From Actinobacteria bacterium IMCC26207 (GTDB lineage: Bacteria; Actinomycetota; Acidimicrobiia; Acidimicrobiales; Microtrichaceae): a stretch of 64,000 nucleotides of DNA. Within the stretch, counting starts at the first letter, position 1; each line of letters opens with the position of its first letter. Made by a program: the position numbers and the translations under genes. Below, piece after piece: positions 57,227 to 64,000 of the stretch. The stretch lies in NCBI GenBank assembly GCA_001025035.1, contig LCZK01000005.1:62001-126000 (forward strand). Direction: 5' to 3'. The notes under the pieces are model-generated. The model saw only the letters and a list, made by a program, of their open reading frames with translations, did no database searches and was not told the origin of the DNA.

Positions 57227-58699
57227 ATGGCCGAGGCCTCTGATCTAGCCGGCGAGTCGCTACTTGAACTTCTTGCAGGATTCATCGTGGAGTTGCGTCA
57301 GGCCGGTCTACCCGTCAGCTTGACCGAAAACCTTGATGCCATGGAGGCCGTTCAGTACATCCCCCTTGGCGACCGTGAGGCATTCAAGTACGCCCTTGCA
57401 GCGACTCTGGTCAAGAACCACTCGCATTGGCGAGCCTTTGAGACCGTGTTTGAGGTGTACTTCTCGTTGCGCGGCGCAGAGTGGTCACTTGACCCTGATG
57501 CCAGCGACTTTGTTGACCCAGATGAAGATCAGTCTCAAGCTCCCGAAGGCGCAGGTGAGGGTCAACAGGCTCAAGGTGGGTCTGGTGATTCGCTGACCCC
57601 AGAAGAACTTGCCGAGATGCTCTACAAGTCTTTGATGCGTGGCGACCAGTCGATGATGCGCGCCATGGCTCGGCAGTCGGTTCGTCGTTATGCCGGCATG
57701 GAGCCAGGACGGCCCGTTGGTGGCACCTACTACCTGTATCGAACCATGCGGAACCTCAACCTAGAGGGCATGCTCGAGCGACTGATGGAACAGGCCCAAG
57801 AGGACTCCCCAGAACTGCTTACTCCCCTCGAAGAGCGCCTAGAGCGCGACGAGTACGAGAATCGAATCGAATCCTTCAAGAAAGAGATTGAGTCAGAGAT
57901 CCGCCGACGCTTGGTAGCCGATCGGGGAGTCGAGGCAATGGCCAAAACTCTGCGCAAGCCGTTACCCGAAGACATCGACTTTATGCATGTAAGTCGTGAG
58001 GAAATGGTGCAACTCCGCAAGGCCCTGCAGCCACTTACGCGGCGCCTTGCTATTCGCCTCGCTCGCAAACGCAAGCACGGTCGCAAAGGTGCGTTGGACT
58101 TTCGCAATACGGTTCGTCACTCGCTGAGCTATGGCGGAGTACCCGCCGAGCCGAAGTTCAAATATCCGCGCCCCTCAAAGCCCGAGATCTTTGTCATCGC
58201 CGACATCTCTGGTTCGGTTGCGGCATTCGCTCGATTCACCTTGCATCTGGTGTACGCAATCTCGGGTCAGTTCTCTCGGGTGCGGAGTTTCGTCTTCATT
58301 GACGGGATTGATGAAGTCACCAGATTCTTTGAGGGCACCGACGACATCCTGGATGCGATTTCTCGGGTCAATAGTGAGGCCGATGTGATCTGGGTGGATG
58401 GCCATTCTGATTACGGGCATGCGTTTGAAGTGTTCTGGGAACGCTATGGCCAAGACATCAGTTCCAAGACGACGGTGATTATTTTGGGTGATGCCCGCAA
58501 CAATTATCACGCCTCGCAAAATTGGGTCATCAAAGAGATCCGCAATAAAGCCCGCCACGTCTGGTGGCTCAACCCCGAGCCCAAGGCATATTGGGATACT
58601 GGGGATTCAATCGTGGGGGAGTACGCCACCTACTGCGATGGTGCGTTTGAGTGCCGCAACCTGCGTCAACTCGAACGGTTCGTAGACAACCTCGTCTAG
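57227..58699 (+). CDS. VWA domain-containing CoxE-like protein
   Basis: A 490-aa partner of the MoxR ATPase. The N-terminal half is helical and acidic, with a Gln/Gly-rich linker (EGQQAQGGSGD, about 105-125) and a charged helical region (about 190-280). The C-terminal half is a von Willebrand A domain with the MIDAS metal site DISGS (about 326-330), VDGHSDYGHAFE (about 387-398) and ILGDARNN (about 420-427). MoxR-VWA pairs assist in maturing metalloenzymes or complexes. The target here is unknown. Confidence 0.88.
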   Translation: MAEASDLAGESLLELLAGFIVELRQAGLPVSLTENLDAMEAVQYIPLGDREAFKYALAATLVKNHSHWRAFETVFEVYFSLRGAEWSLDPDASDFVDPDEDQSQAPEGAGEGQQAQGGSGDSLTPEELAEMLYKSLMRGDQSMMRAMARQSVRRYAGMEPGRPVGGTYYLYRTMRNLNLEGMLERLMEQAQEDSPELLTPLEERLERDEYENRIESFKKEIESEIRRRLVADRGVEAMAKTLRKPLPEDIDFMHVSREEMVQLRKALQPLTRRLAIRLARKRKHGRKGALDFRNTVRHSLSYGGVPAEPKFKYPRPSKPEIFVIADISGSVAAFARFTLHLVYAISGQFSRVRSFVFIDGIDEVTRFFEGTDDILDAISRVNSEADVIWVDGHSDYGHAFEVFWERYGQDISSKTTVIILGDARNNYHASQNWVIKEIRNKARHVWWLNPEPKAYWDTGDSIVGEYATYCDGAFECRNLRQLERFVDNLV

Positions 58700-58844
58700 G
58701 CCGCTGCCCTAGGGAAGATGCCCTCGTTCACGAGTCGGCGCATGCATCCTCATCGTGTCGATAGAGTCCCCGTGCGCGTTCAACGCCAGATTCGCTAGCC
58801 TAAGAAATCAGGTTGCGTTGCAATTGCGACAACAGGGAGTAGAT

Positions 58845-59696
58845 ATGTCACTAGTAGACAAGGTCAAGGCAAAGGCGGAGCATCTCAAGCCCCGCGTGAA
58901 TGAGTGCGCAATAGTGGTTCGCCCGCTCCCACTCATTGCAGACGAAATCATCTCGGCCGGCGAAGACTTTTACTTCAAAGTCGTCTTCGACCCGACTGAC
59001 CGCCACCTAGTCGCACTCGAACCAGCCCAGCGGCTTGAACTGATGAAGGGTCCCTTTGCCCGGGGAGCATTGGTGATTCTTGCGATTCACAAACCCACTG
59101 ATAAGGCGATTGGCAAGATGTGGCTGCTGAGTGAGTCTCCGGTATCGGGAGATGGCAAGCGCGGTCTGCTTCCAATACAACTCGCAAAGGATGAGATATT
59201 CCTCTTTGACCTCTGGGTTCACAGAGATTTCCGTCGAAATGCAGTGGGAATCACCATGGCCTTTGAGATGGGAGCGGCTGTTGATCAGTTCTTTCCTCAA
59301 GCTCGCTGGGTCTACGGCTACGCACACGTGGACAATGAAGCCTCGATGCAACTCATGTCGCTGGTCTATGGCATGTGGACGGTGCAGACAATGAAGGAGT
59401 ACGAGATCGGCGACTATCACGTCGGAATGGTGCCCAATTCAGATTCCCCAAAGTTTGGGCCGTTCTCTAAGCGCGGCCGCCACTCAGGGGCTGGGTTCCA
59501 GATGCCCGGAAGACCTCGAACCGGCGAAATGGCTCGCGATTATCACCACCCCGAGGGGTTTGCCCGCAGAACGGTGAACGATGCCGAGTTATCCGATGGT
59601 TGGATGTGGCCAGGTCCTGAATGGTTCGACACGGTTCATCCAAAGGGCTCCGACGGAAAACCCGCAAGACCAGAGACCCTGCCTCGAGAGATCTAG
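58845..59696 (+). CDS. GNAT-like protein, unknown
   Basis: A 283-aa protein. The middle part (about 55-205) resembles an acetyltransferase fold: FYFKVVFDPTDRHLV, ALVILAIHKPTDKAIGKMWLL, the FLFDLWVHRDFRRNAVGITMAFEMGAAV region where motif A (R/Q-x-x-G/A) would bind acetyl-CoA, and WVYGYAHVDNEASMQLMSLVYGM. The C-terminal 70 residues are Gly/Pro/Arg-rich and unlike GNATs. ATG 58845 has GGGAG five bases upstream; the frame is open back to 58755. The substrate is unknown. It ends at the edge of a 16-bp tandem array. Confidence 0.55.
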   Translation: MSLVDKVKAKAEHLKPRVNECAIVVRPLPLIADEIISAGEDFYFKVVFDPTDRHLVALEPAQRLELMKGPFARGALVILAIHKPTDKAIGKMWLLSESPVSGDGKRGLLPIQLAKDEIFLFDLWVHRDFRRNAVGITMAFEMGAAVDQFFPQARWVYGYAHVDNEASMQLMSLVYGMWTVQTMKEYEIGDYHVGMVPNSDSPKFGPFSKRGRHSGAGFQMPGRPRTGEMARDYHHPEGFARRTVNDAELSDGWMWPGPEWFDTVHPKGSDGKPARPETLPREI

Positions 59697-59713
59697 TTCC
59701 TAGCGCCGCAGCG

Positions 59714-59777
59714 GTCAGGAGCCGGAGTTGTCAGGAGCAGTAACTGTCAGAGGCGGTAGTTGTCAGGAGCTTTAGCT
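59714..59777. repeat. tandem array, four 16-bp units including the cysH stop codon
   Basis: Four contiguous 16-mers beginning GTCAG: GTCAGGAGCCGGAGTT, GTCAGGAGCAGTAACT, GTCAGAGGCGGTAGTT and GTCAGGAGCTTTAGCT. The last unit covers the cysH stop codon (59772-59774). It lies between the convergent GNAT-like and cysH genes. Confidence 0.88.
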
Positions 59778-60506
59778 CTGATGCAGACCGCACTCAGTCT
59801 TTTCCTGGCCAGACCATCGCCCAGATCGGGCATCCTCGCCGGGAAGCACCTTGTTTGTGCAAGGCATGCAACCAATTGAGGGGTACCCCTGATCTAACAG
59901 CGGGTTGACCAAGATGTCGTTGTCCATGATGTAGGCCTGCACATCTGCCGCAGTCCAGTTGGCAAGCGGGTTCACTTTGATGAGACCTCGAAGGTCCCGT
60001 GCCAAAATCGGTGAGGCTGATCGAGCCGGTGATTCATCTCGGCGAAGTCCGGACATCCAGGCAGCTTTGCCGGCGAGCGCACGGTCGAGCTGGCCGACCT
60101 TGACTGCCGAACAGCAATTTGCTGGGTCAATCTTCCACAGTTCCTCATCGTGGGTGGCGACAGTCATGATTCGCAGATTCAACCCGTAGTGGCGACGAAC
60201 TCGCTCTACCGTTTCGAGCGTCTCGTCGAAGTGGTAGCCCGTGTCGATGAAGACCACCTCAATGGCGGGCGCAACCTTGACAGCAAGGTCGATCAGGACT
60301 GCATCTGTCATGGACGCAGCTAGCGAAAGGTGTGGTCCAAAACTCTCGGCAGCCCAACGAAGAATCTCTGGAGCAGAGAGTTGCTCAAACTCTTGGTTGA
60401 GTACAGCGAGGTCATCACCAGAAAACTCCGCTGCTTGAAACGGCCCAGGCAAGGGTTCGGTGGGTTGGTTGGTAGCTCGAAGATCGCTCAGGGTGTGGTT
60501 CGCCAT
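59772..60506 (-). CDS. cysH: assimilatory adenylyl-sulfate (APS) reductase
   Basis: A 244-aa enzyme that reduces activated sulfate to sulfite. The four Fe-S cysteines expected for APS (not PAPS) reductases are present: the pair C131-C132 (ANCCSAVKV) and C213/C216 (IGCMPC). The catalytic ECGLH is at 238-242. The PP-loop SLAASMTDAV lies near 61-70 and FIDTGYHF near 87-94. ATG 60506 overlaps the sir stop (TGATG), so cysH follows sir in one operon. cysN, cysD and transport genes are not in this window. Confidence 0.93.
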   Translation of the reverse strand: MANHTLSDLRATNQPTEPLPGPFQAAEFSGDDLAVLNQEFEQLSAPEILRWAAESFGPHLSLAASMTDAVLIDLAVKVAPAIEVVFIDTGYHFDETLETVERVRRHYGLNLRIMTVATHDEELWKIDPANCCSAVKVGQLDRALAGKAAWMSGLRRDESPARSASPILARDLRGLIKVNPLANWTAADVQAYIMDNDILVNPLLDQGYPSIGCMPCTNKVLPGEDARSGRWSGQEKTECGLHQS

Positions 60507-62344
60507 CAGACTGCGCACTCCGACTCGCCGAGCTCCTTCTCGTAGGGTCCGGTCTCGCCGAAATCTACGTAGAAGTCCTCGTTCTCTTCTGGGGTGGGGA
60601 ACACGTCAAGGTCTTTCAGCCAAACAGCTACGCCTTTGGCTCCACCTGATCGCTCAAGCCACTGTTGGAACTGTTCCCCTAGCTCGCGCTCTTCGGAGTA
60701 TCGCCGGACAACTCGCACGGTCGCTTCTGGTGCGGCCTTTGCGGGAACACGCAGCGCGGTCTTGGCAAACTCAATCTGCTCTTGGCCGACATAGCCTCCA
60801 AGCAGCATCTGATAACCCGGTGCGGACCTGCCGTGCGCTCGGCGCTCTGCTCCAAAGAACCCGATGTCTGCAATGTGGTGTTGCCCACAAGAGTTGGTGC
60901 AGCCCGAGATATTGGTGCGCACACCCTCTACCTCTGCAAGGCCTGCCTCCTCGAGTGCCTCGCCGATGGCACTAGCAAGACCGCGGGATTGTGTTACTGC
61001 CAGATTGCAGGTGTCGGCGCCTGGGCAGGCAACGACATCGCGGCTGAGTTCTGCTCCGGGCTCGGCCATGCCGATAGCGAGCAACCGGGGGTACAACTCA
61101 ATGAGTTGATCCTCGGAGAGTCCTCGCAAAATAAAGTTCTGTCGGTTGGTGATGCGTACCTCGGCTCCGAACTCGCGACTGATTGCCGCAATTCCTCGGA
61201 ACTGTTCGGCAGTGACATCCCCAAGGCGAGACCAGGCCAATGCCGATACGGTGCCGTTCGAGACTCCGCGCACCACGTTTGCTTCATTCCAACGCAGTTC
61301 GGGCGACAGGCCTCGCAGGAACACTGGTTGGCCTTGGCCTACCGGAGTGACTGCACCCTCGACCTCGCCACCCTTACCAGCAGGAGCATCGCCGAGTTCC
61401 ACAACTTCAGTCGGAAGGCCTCCAGGCCAGCTTGAAGAGGCGAGTAAGAACTTGCGCGATGCGAACACGCGTCGCTGAACTTCTTCAAATCCCAGTTCTC
61501 CTACAACCCACTTCATGCGGGCGCGCAACTTGTTATCGCGATTGCCAGTCTGTTCGAACACCCGCACACAGGCCTCGATGGTGGGGAGTAAGTCTTCTCG
61601 GCGAGTAAAGGGTTCAAGGGCGAGTGCGGGATGCGGGTTGGCGCCCAATCCGCCGGCAATGAAGACGCGGAATCCTGACTCAACGCCGCCGGCGCCGTCC
61701 TCACCCTCGGGAATGGTTCGGCTTACAGCGATCACACCCACATCGTTGAACATGGCTTGGCCACAGTCGGTGGAGCAGCCCGAGAAGTTGATCTTGAATT
61801 TCCGCGGGAGCCGCTGCGAGATTGGGTTGCGCAAGAAGTGCCAGAACGTGGCCTCGGCCCAAGGTTGAATATCTAGAACCTCGTGCGGGCAAGCGCCCGC
61901 AAGATGGCAGCCCATGACATTGCGGACAGTGTCTGAGCAGGCCTCGCGGGTGGTCAGGCCAACCTTTGCAAGGTCCCACAGCAGATCGGGAACCTGTTCT
62001 AGGTCAACAAAGTGAAACTGCACATTTTGCCGAGTCGTGAGATGTCCCCAGGTTCGGCTGTACTTCTCAGAAATATCGGCAAGCGCATCGAGCTGCGTGG
62101 GAGTAATTGCTCCATACGGCGCTTTGATGCGAACCATCTGGTTGTGCCCACCTTGCCGCTGGCCATAGATGCCATTGGCCAGTCGGAACACTTTGAACAC
62201 GTCTTCTTCAATCTCGCCAGCTAGGTACCCGGCAAGGGAGCGTTCAAACTTGCGGATATCGGCGACCATTCCGGCATCGATCTGTTGTTCAAGACCGTCG
62301 CTTCCAGTGACCGTGCCGTCAGAATCAATCTCGATGGTGCTCAT
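60506..62344 (-). CDS. sir: ferredoxin-dependent sulfite reductase (siroheme, 4Fe-4S)
   Basis: A 612-aa nitrite/sulfite reductase family protein with the usual duplicated ferredoxin-like and siroheme-binding halves. YSRTWGHLTTRQNVQFHF (about 91-108) contacts siroheme. The four Fe-S cysteines are in ACPGADTCNLAV (about 437-448) and ISGCTNSCGQHH (about 476-487), and the first half carries a non-functional echo (SGCSTDCGQ, about 188). It reduces sulfite to sulfide, which MetY and cysteine synthase use. ATG 62344 has AGGAG seven bases upstream. Sulfite rather than nitrite is inferred from the coupled cysH. Confidence 0.92.
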   Translation of the reverse strand: MSTIEIDSDGTVTGSDGLEQQIDAGMVADIRKFERSLAGYLAGEIEEDVFKVFRLANGIYGQRQGGHNQMVRIKAPYGAITPTQLDALADISEKYSRTWGHLTTRQNVQFHFVDLEQVPDLLWDLAKVGLTTREACSDTVRNVMGCHLAGACPHEVLDIQPWAEATFWHFLRNPISQRLPRKFKINFSGCSTDCGQAMFNDVGVIAVSRTIPEGEDGAGGVESGFRVFIAGGLGANPHPALALEPFTRREDLLPTIEACVRVFEQTGNRDNKLRARMKWVVGELGFEEVQRRVFASRKFLLASSSWPGGLPTEVVELGDAPAGKGGEVEGAVTPVGQGQPVFLRGLSPELRWNEANVVRGVSNGTVSALAWSRLGDVTAEQFRGIAAISREFGAEVRITNRQNFILRGLSEDQLIELYPRLLAIGMAEPGAELSRDVVACPGADTCNLAVTQSRGLASAIGEALEEAGLAEVEGVRTNISGCTNSCGQHHIADIGFFGAERRAHGRSAPGYQMLLGGYVGQEQIEFAKTALRVPAKAAPEATVRVVRRYSEERELGEQFQQWLERSGGAKGVAVWLKDLDVFPTPEENEDFYVDFGETGPYEKELGESECAV

Positions 62345-62437
62345 GGGTTCTCCTGGATTGCAGCGGAAAGCGCTGCAGCAAGTAAGCGTTCGGGTGGGGG
62401 AGTTAGCGTCTTGGATCAGTGCATGCAGGCTTAAACA

Positions 62438-62452
62438 TGACTGAGTAGGTCA
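62438..62452. promoter_or_regulatory. candidate operator upstream of sir-cysH
   Basis: TGACTGAGTAGGTCA is an inverted repeat (TGAC-N7-GTCA) about 100 bp upstream of the sir ATG. On the minus strand it overlaps a TTGACC that could be a -35 element, but no convincing -10 is found at the right distance. Confidence 0.3.
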
Positions 62453-62481
62453 ACTTTAGCAGCGAAACCTGACTAGTCCAG

Positions 62482-62515
62482 TCGGCAATTGCCGAACTGC
62501 CCAGAAAAGGTCTGG
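62482..62515. terminator. weak hairpins after aroG
   Basis: TCGGCAATTGCCGA (62482-62495) is a perfect 14-bp palindrome, and CCAGA...TCTGG (62501-62515) is a short stem. Both lie just after the aroG stop. There is only a short GGTTTC run downstream, so termination is uncertain. Confidence 0.35.
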
Positions 62516-62519
62516 TTTC

Positions 62520-63926
62520 TTAGCCTTTTCGCAGGAGTTCGGCCACACCAAAAGCCAAATCCAGCGACTGTCGACCGTTGAGGCGCGGATCACACATGGT
62601 CTCGTAGCGCAGTCCGAGATCCCCGTCGAGCAGGTCCTCTGCACCACCTAGGCACTCAGTGACGTCGTCCCCAGTGAGTTCAACATGCACTCCGCCGGGC
62701 CAAGTTCCTTCGGCCCCGTGAGCTTCAAAGAAGCCGCTGATCTCGGCGAGGATCGAATCGAAATGGCGGGTCTTTTGGCCGCTCGGCGCAGTAAAGGTGT
62801 TGCCGTGCATGGGATCACAGGCCCAGACCACCGGGTGGCCAGCATCGGCCACAGAACGCAGCAGTGGTCGTAACGAGTCAGTGACGTTCTCGGCACCCAT
62901 GCGGGTAATCAAGGTCAGGCGACCTGGGATGCGTTCGGGGTTGAGCGCTTCGCAGAGATCGAGCACTTGCTCAGTCGATGCCGTTGGGCCGACCTTGCAT
63001 CCGATGGGGTTGCGAATGCCGCGGAAAAACTCAACATGAGCACCTTCAAGGTCTCGTGTTCGTTCGCCAATCCACACCATATGTGCCGAGCAGTCGTAGT
63101 AGTCGCCCGTTAGCGAATCTTTGCGGGTGAGCGCCTCTTCGTACCCAAGGACAAGTGCTTCGTGACTGGTCCAGACTTCGGTCTGATGGAGCGCCGGGAC
63201 TGTCTCATGGTCGAGACCGCAGGCATCCATAAAGCGCAGGGCGCGCTCGATCTCTTCGGCGAGCTGCTCGTAACGCTGCCCCTGTGGGCTCGCAGATACG
63301 AACTCCTGATTCCACTGGTGCACTCGCGAGAGGTCAGCAAACCCTCCAGTGGTGAAAGCACGCAAGAGATTCAGCGTGGAAGCGGACTGGTGATACGCCT
63401 CAATCATGCGGGCCGGAACGGGGATTCGGGCCTTGGCAGTAAATGCCACATCGTTAATGAGGTGACCGCGAAAGCTGGGGAGTTCGACTCCGTCGATTGT
63501 CTCTGTGTCGGCAGATCGGGGCTTGGCGAACTGTCCGGCAATTCTGCCGAGTTTCACCACTGGCACCCCAGCGGAATATGTCAGAACAACGGCCATCTGC
63601 AAGATGACTTTGAGACGTTCACGAATGGAGTCGGCCGAGAATGATTCAAAAGATTCGGCGCAATCTCCGGCCTGCAACAGAAATGCCCTGCCCTCAGAGA
63701 CGCGACCCAGTTCGGCGGTCAGGCGGCGGGACTCGCCAGCAAATACCAGCGGCGGAAACCCACGAAGTTGTTTGAGGACTGAGTCGTACTCGTTGGCATC
63801 TGGCCAGTTCGGTTGTTGTAGCGCTGTTTTGGTCCGCCAAGAATCAGGGGTCCAAGAAACGCCAGAGGAGGAGCCCTCGCCAGAAATCTCGCTTCTAGAG
63901 TTGTCAGAGGAAGCCGTGCTAGTCAT
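62520..63926 (-). CDS. aroG: 3-deoxy-7-phosphoheptulonate synthase, class II
   Basis: A 468-aa plant-type (AroAII) DAHP synthase joining PEP and erythrose 4-phosphate as the first shikimate step. Features: FAGESRRLTAELGRVSEGRAFLLQAGDCAESF (about 62-93, with the metal Cys), GRIAGQFAKPRSADTE (about 126-141), RTRDLEGAHVEFFRGIRNPIGCKVGP (about 288-313), WACDPMHGNTF (about 369-379) and the C-terminal ETMCDPRLN. The first 35 residues are Ser-rich and variable. It faces the window end with 74 bp of non-coding DNA beyond its start, in which I see no other gene. Confidence 0.96.
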   Translation of the reverse strand: MTSTASSDNSRSEISGEGSSSGVSWTPDSWRTKTALQQPNWPDANEYDSVLKQLRGFPPLVFAGESRRLTAELGRVSEGRAFLLQAGDCAESFESFSADSIRERLKVILQMAVVLTYSAGVPVVKLGRIAGQFAKPRSADTETIDGVELPSFRGHLINDVAFTAKARIPVPARMIEAYHQSASTLNLLRAFTTGGFADLSRVHQWNQEFVSASPQGQRYEQLAEEIERALRFMDACGLDHETVPALHQTEVWTSHEALVLGYEEALTRKDSLTGDYYDCSAHMVWIGERTRDLEGAHVEFFRGIRNPIGCKVGPTASTEQVLDLCEALNPERIPGRLTLITRMGAENVTDSLRPLLRSVADAGHPVVWACDPMHGNTFTAPSGQKTRHFDSILAEISGFFEAHGAEGTWPGGVHVELTGDDVTECLGGAEDLLDGDLGLRYETMCDPRLNGRQSLDLAFGVAELLRKG

Positions 63927-64000
63927 CGCCCCACACGTTACCGGCCAGAGCCGCCCAGCCTGAAGTGCCAGAGCGGATCAGGTTGAAGTGAGGGCCAACT

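Overview
The window is chromosomal DNA of an actinobacterium (Actinomycetota) of moderate-to-high GC. Evidence for this is the gene order cysteine desulfurase - mnmA - MetE-like protein - ligA - gatC - gatA - gatB - ilvD/ilvBNC - serA - leuC/leuD with a divergent IclR regulator, which I recall as the layout of mycobacteria and relatives. Further support comes from a PASTA-domain Ser/Thr kinase, a small surface protein with an LAxTG sorting signal, a GlnR-like box before amt, an actinobacterial-type SerC, a class II DAHP synthase, and many GTG/TTG and leaderless starts. I see no tRNA, rRNA or CRISPR array. The species cannot be named from this.

Layout. 1-1580 is a GC-rich accessory patch: an HTH / nucleotidyltransferase pair that looks like a toxin-antitoxin unit (the second gene runs off the left edge), an operator-like inverted repeat over its promoter, and a small membrane protein. 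1581-8603 holds lipid/CoA and sulfur-transfer genes (SRPBCC, IMPase-like, thioesterase, methyltransferase, acyl-CoA dehydrogenase, iscS, mnmA). 8714-20892 holds envelope proteins, the MetE-like protein, ligA, a HAD hydrolase, a PASTA kinase, SCP2, an esterase, the LAxTG protein and a DUF4012 protein. 20961-24156 is gatCAB. 24161-30964 holds a lipoprotein, an acyl-CoA ligase, ilvD and an ABC exporter.

31237-37066 is a branched-chain amino acid block: a leaderless leader peptide (VTTSHLLLVPS) and terminator hairpin precede ilvB-ilvN-ilvC-thrB, and metY follows from its own promoter. 37213-49461 contains amt with a GlnR-like box, a second acyl-CoA ligase coupled to serC, divergent aspC - S9 peptidase - serA (4-nt overlaps), and leuCD facing the IclR regulator across a 30-bp imperfect palindrome. 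49518-54775 holds the regulator, rsgA, a Ppx/GppA phosphatase and an ABC-F ATPase. 56265-63926 holds a MoxR/VWA pair, a GNAT-like protein, cysH-sir and aroG.

The most unusual structure is at 54831-56247, between the ABC-F gene and moxR: an island with nested repeats. A 48-bp direct repeat is outermost, each copy carrying the palindrome TTGACCGCGCGGTCAA. Inside is a 74-bp inverted repeat (69/74 identical) whose core copies the Walker A-coding part of the neighbouring ABC-F gene. The innermost cargo is a GC-rich set of small uncharacterised genes: a truncated one, a frameshifted one and two intact ones. No transposase or integrase is visible. Also notable are three short tandem-repeat arrays (periods 15, 16 and 17 bp) between convergent genes, two of which contain the stop codon of an adjacent gene.
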